Positions 1 through 6,163 of a stretch of 7,006 nucleotides of DNA are shown one piece after another. Within the stretch, counting starts at the first letter, position 1; each line of letters begins with the position of its first letter. The position numbers and the translations under genes were made by a program. Location of the stretch: positions 10,980 to 17,985 of the forward strand of contig CAIFEU010000044.1 of NCBI GenBank assembly GCA_903789505.1, read 5' to 3'. This DNA comes from an uncultured Coriobacteriales bacterium (lineage in GTDB: Bacteria > Actinomycetota > Coriobacteriia > Coriobacteriales > UMGS124). The notes under the pieces were generated by a model, which saw only the letters and a list, made by a program, of their open reading frames with translations, made no database searches and was not told where the DNA came from.

Positions 1-1464
1 TTCGAGATCTCCAACATGTATAGCCAGATCAACTATCACGGCAAGCCGGTGCGCGTGAGCCCGCTGAACTACGCCGACCTGTTCAAGTGGCTCACGAACC
101 GCTCGCAAGGCATCCCCGCCTACGTGCTGGTCGACATGACGACCCAGGAGGCGCAGGTCGTGCGCCTTGACCAGCCGATCAAGTACTCCGAGAGCGAACC
201 GCTCGCGCGCAACATCGACCGCTACGTGCAGCTCAAGTTCCCCACGTACATGTTCGACGAGAAGAGCTTCGAGATCGACGAGGACGGCACGCCCTGGTGG
301 ATCTTCCCGGTGCAGAAGCGCACGATCGGGCTGTTCGACGGCACCGACATCCAGCGCGTCGTTCTCGTGAACGCATGCACGGGCGAGTGCCAGGACTACG
401 CGATCGAGGACTGCCCGCAGTGGGTCGACCGCGCCTACCCGTCCGACCTGGTGATTCAGCAGTACAACTGGAGCGGCCTGTACTCGGGCGGCTGGTTCAA
501 CAGCTGGATCGGCCAGAAGAACGTGGTGCGCACCACGCCGGGGACCGACGGCACGCTGGGCTACAACTACATCGCCCAGAACGACGACGTCTACCTGTAC
601 TCGGGCGTGAGCTCGGTCACCGCCGACAACTCGATCGTCGGCTTCATCCTGGTCAACCAGCGCACCGGCGACGCGGAGTTCTTCTCGGTGGCGGGTGCCA
701 CGGAGGACTCGGCGATGACCTCGGCAGAGGGCCAGGTCCAGAACCTGCGCTACAGCGCGACGTTCCCGCTGCTGCTCAACATCGAGGGCCAGCCCACCTA
801 CTTCATGGCGCTCAAGGACGCGGCAGGCTTGGTCAAGATGTTCGCAATGGTCAACATCGAGCAGTACCAGAACGTCGCCGTGGGCAACACGGTGGCGGAG
901 ACGCAGCAGAACTACCTCAAGCTCCTCGCCGAGCAGGGCGTGCTGGACGCCACGACGTCGGAGAGCGCCGTGGCCGCCGCGTCCGGGCCGCAGGTCACGG
1001 GCACGATCGAGACGATCTCGCAGGCGGTCATCGACGGCAACTCGCACTTCTACGTGACGCTCGCCGACGGTGCCACCCAGGTCGTGACCGACGCGCAGAC
1101 CGGGGAGCGCACCAGCAGCGACGCCCCCGACGGCGCCATCTACGACTTCGCGCTGCCCGGCATGCTGGAGATCGTGACGTACCAGACCGGCGACGAGGTC
1201 TCGTTCACCTACTCCGAGGCGACCGACTCTGCCTCCTCCTCTGCCGATGGCTCGACGAGCTCCGACACCTCGGGCGAGGCGACGGGTGCGGACACGGAGG
1301 GGACCGCCGGGGGCGCGAGCGCCTCGGCCGACGCGGGCGCCTCCACTGCCGGCACGACGGGCTCCGACTCTGCCGGCACGGGCTCGGCGGCGTCGAGCGC
1401 GTCCGGCGACCAGCCGCTCACGCTCACGGTGACCGGCTTCGCCTCGTCACAGGGCGAGGACTAG
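1..1464 (+). CDS. Conserved membrane-anchored hypothetical protein, 3' part (5' end outside window)
   Basis: The reading frame is already open at base 1 and runs 487 codons to a TAG at 1462. The ATG at 16 is probably internal, because the residues around it (QINYHGKPVRVSPLNY) continue a conserved block. From memory, it resembles a family of large conserved proteins in Clostridia and Coriobacteriia, variously labelled 'Tat pathway signal' or 'CvpA-like', which have an N-terminal membrane anchor followed by this soluble region. Characteristic stretches are PAYVLVDM near visible residue 39, a PWW segment near 98, the LYSGG/YNYIAQNDDVYLYSGV region around 160-205, and NIEGQPTYFMALKD near 265. Visible residues about 325-404 look like a small beta-rich, possibly OB-like domain. 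Residues 405-470 are a low-complexity Ser/Ala/Gly/Thr/Asp tail, followed by a short end containing LTLTVTGF. No membrane helix occurs in the visible part. The function is unknown; the family resemblance is recalled, not searched. Confidence 0.85.
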   Translation, partial: FEISNMYSQINYHGKPVRVSPLNYADLFKWLTNRSQGIPAYVLVDMTTQEAQVVRLDQPIKYSESEPLARNIDRYVQLKFPTYMFDEKSFEIDEDGTPWWIFPVQKRTIGLFDGTDIQRVVLVNACTGECQDYAIEDCPQWVDRAYPSDLVIQQYNWSGLYSGGWFNSWIGQKNVVRTTPGTDGTLGYNYIAQNDDVYLYSGVSSVTADNSIVGFILVNQRTGDAEFFSVAGATEDSAMTSAEGQVQNLRYSATFPLLLNIEGQPTYFMALKDAAGLVKMFAMVNIEQYQNVAVGNTVAETQQNYLKLLAEQGVLDATTSESAVAAASGPQVTGTIETISQAVIDGNSHFYVTLADGATQVVTDAQTGERTSSDAPDGAIYDFALPGMLEIVTYQTGDEVSFTYSEATDSASSSADGSTSSDTSGEATGADTEGTAGGASASADAGASTAGTTGSDSAGTGSAASSASGDQPLTLTVTGFASSQGED

Positions 1465-1483
1465 GGTTGGGATTGAGACCGTC

Positions 1484-1496
1484 CGCCCCTGGGGCG
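1484..1496. repeat. 13-bp interrupted palindrome after the first gene
   Basis: CGCCCC-T-GGGGCG is a perfect inverted repeat around one central base, 20 bp after the stop codon at 1464. A one-base loop cannot form a normal hairpin, so it is more likely a protein-binding site or chance in GC-rich DNA than a terminator. A second, weaker pair (CGGTCC at 1531-1536 and GGACCG at 1555-1560) lies further on. Confidence 0.35.
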
Positions 1497-1562
1497 ACAA
1501 GCCTGGGGTGCGCGCGGCTCGGTTGATTGGCGGTCCGGCACCTCAGCGGGCGTGGGACCGGG

Positions 1563-1605
1563 GAATGGACGCGCCGTCCCGTGCGGGGCGGCGCGTTTTC
1601 CATTC
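1563..1605 (+). terminator. Strong stem-loop with T-run: terminator of the first gene or leader attenuator of ybjQ
   Basis: Bases 1569-1580 (ACGCGCCGTCCC) pair with 1585-1596 around the loop GTGC. This gives a 12-bp stem, all Watson-Crick except one G-T pair, followed by TTTT at 1596-1599. That is the form of an intrinsic terminator on the + strand. An additional outer pair, GAATGG (1563-1568) with CCATTC (1600-1605), can extend the stem and leave the T residues as a bulge. The element ends only 18 bp before the ybjQ start at 1624. Confidence 0.75.
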
Positions 1606-1623
1606 GACAAGCGCTGAGGCGCC

Positions 1624-1944
1624 ATGAACGTTACGACGACGCCGACCGTCCAGGACAGGCAGGTCGGCGAGTATCTCGGGATCGTGTTCGGCGAGGTCGT
1701 CACCGGCGTCGACTTCCTGCGTGATATCGGCGCGGGGCTGCGCAACTTCTTCGGCGGCAGGTCGGCGGGCTACGAGAAGGAGCTCTCCGCCGCCCGCGAG
1801 GAGGCGCTGCGCGAGATGCAGCAGCGCGCCGCCGAGCGCGGGGCCGACGCGGTGATCGGCGTCGACATCGACTACGAGGTACTGGGCGCCGAGGGCAACA
1901 TGCTGATGGTGACGGCGTCGGGCACGGCGGTGCGCCTGCGGTAG
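1624..1944 (+). CDS. ybjQ: YbjQ / UPF0145 family protein
   Basis: This 106-residue protein matches the YbjQ (UPF0145, DUF74) family over its whole length; E. coli YbjQ is about 107 residues. Family signatures appear in order: TTPT near the N-terminus, EYLGIVFGEVVTG (residues about 16-28), the RD-x3-GLRNFFGGRS segment (33-47), YEKEL followed by AREEAL (50-62), the GADAVIGVDIDYE core (73-85), and the closing SGTAVRLR. These proteins form small ring-like oligomers, and some databases call them putative heavy-metal-binding, but no biochemical role is established. The protein is soluble, with no signal peptide. The start is supported by alignment to the family N-terminus. A GAGG at 1616-1619 precedes it with a short 4-base spacer, a mediocre ribosome binding site. 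The terminator-like hairpin just upstream suggests it is not simply co-transcribed with the preceding gene. Confidence 0.95.
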   Translation: MNVTTTPTVQDRQVGEYLGIVFGEVVTGVDFLRDIGAGLRNFFGGRSAGYEKELSAAREEALREMQQRAAERGADAVIGVDIDYEVLGAEGNMLMVTASGTAVRLR

Positions 1945-2043
1945 GCGCTCGAGCTGGGCGCCCGCGGCTGGCGCACCTGCGTTGGGCGCGGGAAGTGCGT
2001 CAGGCTCGTCAGACGCGCGTGCGGGAGAGCCGGAGAAAGCGAA

Positions 2044-2079
2044 GCGCCCCGCGCCCGGATGTCTCCAGGCGCGGGGCGC
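2044..2079 (-). terminator. GC-rich hairpin between convergent ybjQ and reductase genes
   Basis: GCGCCCCGCGCC (2044-2055) pairs perfectly with 2068-2079. After one C/A mismatch, GGA (2057-2059) pairs with TCC (2064-2066) around the loop TGTC. Read on the minus strand, the stem is followed by a loose pyrimidine/T stretch (TTCGCTTTCTCC), so it best serves the reductase gene, whose stop is 60 bp away. On the plus strand there is no T-run, so termination of ybjQ here is less certain. Confidence 0.7.
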
Positions 2080-2138
2080 GCGTGCACGCGGGCGCGAAGG
2101 CCCGCCAGGGGGGCAGGGGTCCGCCTTGGACCGATGGC

Positions 2139-3878
2139 CTACTTCGCGGCCAGGGCTCGCGCGACGTGACGGCCCTGCGTCGCGCAGCGGCCCGCGTTCA
2201 GGCCGGCTGCGTAGTTGGGGTAGGACATGTCGTACGAGTTGCCGGCGTCGTTGCCCACCACGTACAGCCCCTCGATGGGGTTGCCGTCGGCGTCGAGCGC
2301 CTCGAGCTCGGGCGAGACCTTGACGCCCGAGAGCGTGCACAGGGCCAGACCGCCCATCTTCATGCCGTAGAACGGGGCCTCGCGCATCGCCGAGAGGCGG
2401 AAGGCCTCCTTGCCGAAGTCGGTGTCCTCCTGGGCGTCGTACAGGTCGTTGTAGTGGTTCACCGTCGCGACGAAGTTGTCGACGTCGTCGAGGCCGAGCT
2501 TCTCGGCGAGCTCCTCGATCGTGTCGGCCTGCACGACGGTGCCGGCGTCGACGCGCGACTGCAGCTGCTGGGCCATCGACTCGGGAGTGCCGCCCATCAT
2601 CTGGTCGCCGCCCTCGCGCAGCAGCTGCGTGGAGCAGCCGATCGTGTGGAAGCGGTCGGCGTCGTCGACGTAGTTGGCGTCCCACACCACGTACCACGCG
2701 CGGTTCGGCAGCTTGCTGGCGGCGTGGAACACGAAGTCGTAGGGGGTGGACTCGTTGATGAAGCGGTTACCGTGGACGTCGACCTTGAGCCAGGGCTGCG
2801 AGCTCATGTTGTAGCCGTTCACGACGCCGTTGGTGTAGGGGTCGCCGGGGTTCTGGTCGGGCGCCATCAGGCCGCGGTCGAACACCATCGAGGTCTGCGT
2901 GTCCTCCATCTGCGCGCCGGCCCACAGGCAGGCCTTGATGCCGTCGCCGTAGGGCTGGCTGCTGGTGAAGAAGCCGGTGAGGCCGGCGAGGAGGCCGGGC
3001 TGCAGCGCCCTCATCATCTCGGAGTTCAGCACGTAGCCGCCGGTCGCAACGATCACGCCCTTGCTGGCGTTCACGCGGATGTAGGAGTCGAAGTTCTCGC
3101 CGGTCGAGCAGTAGGCGCCGGTGACGCGCCCGTCCTCGACGATGAGGCGCTCGAGCTTGGTGTAGCCGCGGTGCTCGCAGCCGTCGAAGGTGCCCAGGTA
3201 GTCGATGAAGTAGTCGATCATCGTGGGCTCGGCGGTCCAGATGTTGTCGCCCGTCCCGAGCGAGCCGTGGCCGGTCGGCCCCATCGAGTTGCGCGGGCCC
3301 TCGGGCATGTTCCACTCGAGCTCGACCTTGACGCCGCCGCTCTTCTCGCAGTGGGCGGTGTACCAGTCGATCGTCTCGCCGGACTCGTTGGCCCAGAGGT
3401 TCCACAGACGCTGGTCGCACTTGCCGTCGGCGTAGCGGACCACGTCGTTGACGATCTCGGTCTTGTCGATGTGGACGTCATGGGCGAGCTGCGCCGAGGA
3501 GTCGACGGCGCCCAGCGCACTGCAGCGGATGCCGAAGCCCTTCTCCATGCGGTCGATGAGCAGGACCTTCGCGCCGTCCTCGGCGGCCGAGACCGCCGCG
3601 ACCATGCCCGCGTCGCCGGCGCCGGCGACCAGGATCTCGGTGTCGACGACCTCGGAGCAGTCGTCGTCGAAGATCGCGGGCGGCTCGCCCAGCCACGAGG
3701 GGGCCTGCGACGCGTCCGAGGAGCCGGCCTTGGCGTCCGCCGCGGAGGACGCCGCGCCCGCCTTCGCGTCGGCGGCAAGCGCCTGCGTCGCCTGGGCCGC
3801 GCCCAGGGCGCCCGCTGCGATCGCCGCCCCTGCGACGAGGCTGCGGCGGGTGATGGAATCGTGACTGACGTTGCTCAT
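2139..3878 (-). CDS. Tat-exported FAD-dependent reductase of the fumarate reductase/flavocytochrome c flavoprotein family, substrate unknown
   Basis: This 579-residue protein starts at the ATG at 3878, which has an AGGA (3886-3889) seven bases upstream. Residues 1-35 form a Tat signal peptide: TRRSLVAG with twin arginines at 11-12, a hydrophobic Ala/Gly stretch, and a likely cut after QALA. An Ala/Ser/Lys linker (36-60) follows and contains an imperfect tandem ADAKAG repeat. The FAD-binding GAGDAG lies at 86-91, with the acidic strand end LLIDR at 106-110. GNRFINE (370-376) matches the region holding the catalytic arginine of flavocytochrome c fumarate reductases (here R372). The C-terminal FAD-contact segment is GLYVVGNDAGNSYDMSYPNYAAGLNAGR. 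There is no CxxCH haem motif and no FMN-attachment domain, so electrons must come from a partner. It is presumably an extracytoplasmic terminal reductase for an organic acceptor, probably regulated by the divergent LuxR gene. Fumarate is unlikely because the usual HTMGG histidine is replaced by C514 and the substrate arginine aligns with Y556. Confidence 0.93.
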   Translation of the reverse strand: MSNVSHDSITRRSLVAGAAIAAGALGAAQATQALAADAKAGAASSAADAKAGSSDASQAPSWLGEPPAIFDDDCSEVVDTEILVAGAGDAGMVAAVSAAEDGAKVLLIDRMEKGFGIRCSALGAVDSSAQLAHDVHIDKTEIVNDVVRYADGKCDQRLWNLWANESGETIDWYTAHCEKSGGVKVELEWNMPEGPRNSMGPTGHGSLGTGDNIWTAEPTMIDYFIDYLGTFDGCEHRGYTKLERLIVEDGRVTGAYCSTGENFDSYIRVNASKGVIVATGGYVLNSEMMRALQPGLLAGLTGFFTSSQPYGDGIKACLWAGAQMEDTQTSMVFDRGLMAPDQNPGDPYTNGVVNGYNMSSQPWLKVDVHGNRFINESTPYDFVFHAASKLPNRAWYVVWDANYVDDADRFHTIGCSTQLLREGGDQMMGGTPESMAQQLQSRVDAGTVVQADTIEELAEKLGLDDVDNFVATVNHYNDLYDAQEDTDFGKEAFRLSAMREAPFYGMKMGGLALCTLSGVKVSPELEALDADGNPIEGLYVVGNDAGNSYDMSYPNYAAGLNAGRCATQGRHVARALAAK

Positions 3879-4057
3879 GGGTCTTTCCTGCCTTTCGCGT
3901 GTGATGGTGCGGTGCGCCCCGCCCTCCCGTTCGCGGGCGTGGTGCGCCTGGCTGTGCCCTGCCGGGGGGCGGCGCGCGACGGTGCGCGGCACGTGACGCG
4001 GTGGCCGCAGCGCGAAGGCGCTCGGTGCGGCGGTGCGCCTCCCGACGGGCTGACCCC

Positions 4058-4086
4058 ATGATTGCCGCGGCGCCGGCGCGGGACAC
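4058..4086 (-). promoter_or_regulatory. Weak candidate promoter for the reductase gene
   Basis: Read on the minus strand, AATCAT (4063-4058) matches four of six bases of a -10 box. A poor -35 (GTGTCC, 4086-4081) lies 17 bases upstream. A weak -35 is what an activator-dependent promoter would show. The palindrome at 4088-4101 would then be centred at about -43 from the predicted start near 4051, the usual position for LuxR-type activators that contact RNA polymerase. This is inference from spacing only. Confidence 0.25.
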
Positions 4087-4087
4087 C

Positions 4088-4101
4088 ACCCCCATGGGGG
4101 T
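4088..4101. promoter_or_regulatory. Perfect 14-bp palindrome, candidate operator
   Basis: ACCCCCATGGGGGT is its own reverse complement, lies in the divergent intergenic region and is surrounded by less ordered sequence. It resembles the second palindrome at 4145-4159, as expected for paired binding sites of a dimeric regulator. The obvious candidate binder is the LuxR-domain protein encoded at 4515, but no known consensus is being matched. Confidence 0.45.
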
Positions 4102-4144
4102 CGACGCCTGCCGCGCCGGGCCCGCGGGGTGTCTCGAGCGATTG

Positions 4145-4159
4145 CCCCCCAGTGGGGGG
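4145..4159. promoter_or_regulatory. 15-bp interrupted palindrome, second candidate operator
   Basis: CCCCCCAGTGGGGGG is a perfect inverted repeat around a central G. It shares the design C-run, A, T, G-run with the element at 4088-4101, and the two centres are about 57 bp apart. Repetition of this unusual design in one intergenic region makes chance less likely than for either site alone. Confidence 0.45.
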
Positions 4160-4307
4160 TGGCCTGTTCTGACCTGCCTTTTTGCGGACCTTCGAGCGAC
4201 GTGGCGCCCCGCCCTCGCGCCGCTGCGCCGTCCGAGGTGGCGTCGTGGCGCATCCGTGCACTCCGGGATATCCAGCCCGTCTCGCTCGGGACTCGGGGGG
4301 TCTGGCC

Positions 4308-4316
4308 TGCTATGCT
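4308..4316 (+). promoter_or_regulatory. Candidate extended -10 element for the LuxR gene
   Basis: TGCTATGCT fits the extended -10 pattern TGnTATxxT and is one of the few AT-containing hexamers upstream of the regulator. No recognisable -35 lies 16-18 bases before it. If used, it would give a leader of about 190 bases containing the stem at 4386-4403. Confidence 0.3.
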
Positions 4317-4385
4317 TGGCGCCGACTGGGGCGCCCCGGGGCGGCTCACGGGCGTGCCCGGGGCGAGGGCTGGCGGGCGGGTGCG

Positions 4386-4403
4386 GCGCCCGGTGCCGGG
4401 CGC
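4386..4403 (+). repeat. GC-rich inverted repeat in the presumed LuxR leader
   Basis: GCGCCCGG (4386-4393) and CCGGGCGC (4396-4403) are perfect complements. The stem can be extended by GGT (4380-4382) pairing with ACC (4404-4406) across a small bulge. There is no following T-run, so it is not an intrinsic terminator. It may be leader RNA structure or reflect base composition. Confidence 0.4.
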
Positions 4404-4514
4404 ACCCCGGGGCGACACCCTGCCCTCGAGCGCCTCTGGCACCCGGGGTCCTGGAGGGCCTAGGCGCGCGGACGCGGGACGAGGAAGACGTGACGGAGGC
4501 CCGAAGGGAGCCGG

Positions 4515-6032
4515 ATGGGCGTGGACGACAGGGAACGTGCCGGGGCCGCTGCCCGCGTGGACTCCTCCGAGGACGCCTCGCGCCCCGAAGGTGTGCGCGC
4601 GGGCGTGTCGGCAGGGAGCGTCGCGACGTCTCCCGCCCTCGCTCTTTTCGCCCTGTTCCTCTCGAGCCTGTACATCCGACTGCTCAACGTCGCGCTGTTC
4701 CCCGCGATGGCGGCGGTCGCGCCGTTCGTGCGTGACGCCTCCACCGCATGCGGGATCGCGGCGAACCTGCTCGTGGTCGTCACCGCGCTGCGGCTGCCTT
4801 CGGCGCTCGGCGTCGCGCTGCGGCCGGCCCTGGGCCCGGCGGTCGTCACGCTGGGCTTCGCGTCCGTGGCGGCGGGACTCGCGCTCGGCGGGGCCGCGGG
4901 GGCGGGGCTGGTCGCCGTGGGCGCGTGCGTGTGGGCGGTCGGCGCCGCGCCGGTGATGCTTCAGGTGCTCGACTCCCTGTGCGACCTGGGGTTTCGCCGG
5001 CTTGTGGTGGGGATTCCGCTGACGGGCGCGACGGCGTACCTGGTGGCGTTTTTCCTGTCGGCGTGCCCGGACGGCGTGACCCTGGCGGTCGCCGTCGGGT
5101 GCGTCCTGGTCGCCGCGACCCTCGTCAGTCGGTCGTCTGCCGGCATCGCCCGGCTCATGGCCGAATCCCCGGCGCTCGACGGCGCCGCGCTGCTGCGGCC
5201 CTCGTCGTACCTGCCGCTGACGAGCGCGCTGTACGTGTGCATGCTGCTGGTCTCCGCGGCGGACGGCTTCTGTCAGCGGTTCGCGTCGGTGGAGGGAGGT
5301 CCCTGGGGCATGCCGGTGGCCGCCGTCGCGCTCGCCGCGCTCGCCGCCTGGAACGTCGGCGCCCGCGACGCGGTCAGGTTCGACAAGCTCTTCTCGCTGG
5401 TCGTCATCGTCGTCATGGCAGGGTTCCTCACCGCGCTGCTCCCCGCGTTCGAGTGGCTCTCGACGATGCTGATCGACGTCGGCTCGGGCGTCGCGACGGT
5501 CCTCTTCAACCTGGTGATGGCATGCGTCGCCGCCCGCAACCGGCGCGCGTCGCCGCTGGTGTTCGCCTGGGGAGGCGCGATGAGCACGCTCGGCGCGATC
5601 ATGGGCGCCAACGTCGGGGCGCTCGTGCGCGCGGTCCCCGGCGACGCCGCGTCGCTTCTGGTGGTCGTCGTGGCGGTGGCGACGCTCGCGTACGTCGAGC
5701 TGGGGATGGGAGGTTTCGGCTTCGCCGAGACGATCGAGGGGATCAGCCCCGACAGCGGCGACGTCGCCCCCGCCGCTCCCGAACGGCCTGGCGACATCGA
5801 TGGGGCGTGCGCGCTGGTGGGCCGGCAGTATGGCCTCACCCCGCGCGAGGGCGACGTGCTGGCGCTGCTCGCCCGGGGACGCAACGGCGCGCACATCGAG
5901 GAGGAGCTGGTGCTCTCCCACAACACCGTGAAGTCCTACATCAAGCACGTCTACGCCAAGCTCGGCGTCCACAGCCAGCAGGAGCTCATCGACATGGTGG
6001 AGGCGGCGGTCCCGGCGAGGCAGGCGGGGTAG
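4515..6032 (+). CDS. Membrane-embedded LuxR-family transcriptional regulator (12-helix sensor domain plus C-terminal HTH)
   Basis: This 505-residue protein has two parts. After a charged cytoplasmic N-terminus (1-40), about twelve hydrophobic segments can be counted, near 41-60, 77-97, 107-126, 128-148, 161-182, 186-204, 232-250, 266-280, 291-311, 317-339, 346-370 and 378-396. This resembles a transporter-like sensor domain. A linker (about 400-435) leads to a LuxR/GerE helix-turn-helix: LTPRE (441-445), the scaffold helix, and the recognition region SHNTVKSYIKHVYAKLGVHS (468-487). There is no receiver phosphorylation domain. Proteins of this design are abundant in Eggerthellaceae and often lie beside flavin- or molybdenum-dependent reductases that they are thought to control. 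Here the neighbour is the divergent reductase, so activation of that gene in response to its substrate is the natural inference. An AGGGAG at 4505-4510 lies four bases before the ATG. The ligand is unknown. Confidence 0.93.
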   Translation: MGVDDRERAGAAARVDSSEDASRPEGVRAGVSAGSVATSPALALFALFLSSLYIRLLNVALFPAMAAVAPFVRDASTACGIAANLLVVVTALRLPSALGVALRPALGPAVVTLGFASVAAGLALGGAAGAGLVAVGACVWAVGAAPVMLQVLDSLCDLGFRRLVVGIPLTGATAYLVAFFLSACPDGVTLAVAVGCVLVAATLVSRSSAGIARLMAESPALDGAALLRPSSYLPLTSALYVCMLLVSAADGFCQRFASVEGGPWGMPVAAVALAALAAWNVGARDAVRFDKLFSLVVIVVMAGFLTALLPAFEWLSTMLIDVGSGVATVLFNLVMACVAARNRRASPLVFAWGGAMSTLGAIMGANVGALVRAVPGDAASLLVVVVAVATLAYVELGMGGFGFAETIEGISPDSGDVAPAAPERPGDIDGACALVGRQYGLTPREGDVLALLARGRNGAHIEEELVLSHNTVKSYIKHVYAKLGVHSQQELIDMVEAAVPARQAG

Positions 6033-6081
6033 GGGAGTCTGCGGCGGGGGCATGCGAAGGCAGGGCGCTACGGAGAGGCGA

Positions 6082-6102
6082 GGCGCCGCGACGTGCGGTG
6101 CC
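6082..6102 (+). repeat. Small stem-loop after the LuxR gene
   Basis: GGCGCCGC (6082-6089) pairs with GCGGTGCC (6095-6102), including one G-T pair, around a five-base loop. It lies 50 bp after the LuxR stop but has no T-run, so a role as a terminator is uncertain. Confidence 0.3.
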
Positions 6103-6105
6103 GGC

Positions 6106-6148
6106 GCGAGGCAAGCGAGGGAATCTCTCCGAGCTATGCCTGCCTCGC
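6106..6148. terminator. Inverted repeat between convergent LuxR and Nudix genes, possible terminator
   Basis: GCGAGGCA (6106-6113) and TGCCTCGC (6141-6148) are perfect 8-bp arms separated by 27 bases. An overlapping alternative pairs AGCGAGG (6114-6120) with CCTCGCT (6143-6149). Its place between two convergent stop codons suits a terminator, but no clean T-run follows on either strand. Confidence 0.35.
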
Positions 6149-6163
6149 TCGGCTAATTGTCTA

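Larger units (their letters stand above)
3879..4514. promoter_or_regulatory. 636-bp divergent regulatory region between reductase and LuxR genes
   Basis: No credible gene lies here; the open frames crossing it are compositional. Because both flanking genes start from this region, it must carry promoters for both directions. It contains two C-run/G-run palindromes (4088-4101 and 4145-4159), a weak minus-strand promoter candidate (4058-4086), a plus-strand extended -10-like element (4308-4316), a 12-bp palindrome CGCCCCGGGGCG at 4332-4343, a strong stem at 4386-4403, and four copies of GGTGCGC between 3911 and 4038. Untranslated leaders of roughly 170-190 bases on each side are implied if the promoter candidates are correct. 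Confidence 0.6.

Noticed and set aside
522..537. Perfect 16-bp palindrome CGTGGTGCGCACCACG
   Set aside because: It lies inside conserved coding sequence (NVVRTTP) and is explained by preferred codons. There is no regulatory context.
297..1526. 409-codon overlapping + frame inside the first gene
   Set aside because: The translation is Arg/Gly/His-rich without motifs, while frame 1 gives a conserved protein over the same bases.
2139..3878. Assignment of the reductase as a fumarate, urocanate or cardiac glycoside reductase
   Set aside because: The family match is clear, but pocket residues differ from fumarate reductase and no substrate-specific signature could be recognised, so no gene symbol is given.
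1995..4061. 688-codon open frame on the + strand opposite the reductase
   Set aside because: It lies exactly antisense to a well-supported gene. Its product is low-complexity Val/Ala/Gly/Arg/His without any domain, as expected from third-position GC bias.
4332..4343. 12-bp palindrome CGCCCCGGGGCG as an operator
   Set aside because: It consists only of G and C, where such symmetry is common by chance, and it lacks the central A/T seen in the two stronger candidates.
4001..4735. Open frames across the divergent intergenic region (244 and 275 codons)
   Set aside because: Both are Arg/Pro/Ala-rich without a domain, run into the LuxR gene out of frame, and lack convincing ribosome binding sites.
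3879..6053. Minus-strand open frame extending the reductase frame upstream to 6053
   Set aside because: The extension runs antisense through the LuxR gene and gives Arg/Pro/His-rich sequence with no domain. The Tat signal and the AGGA-ATG at 3878 mark the true start.
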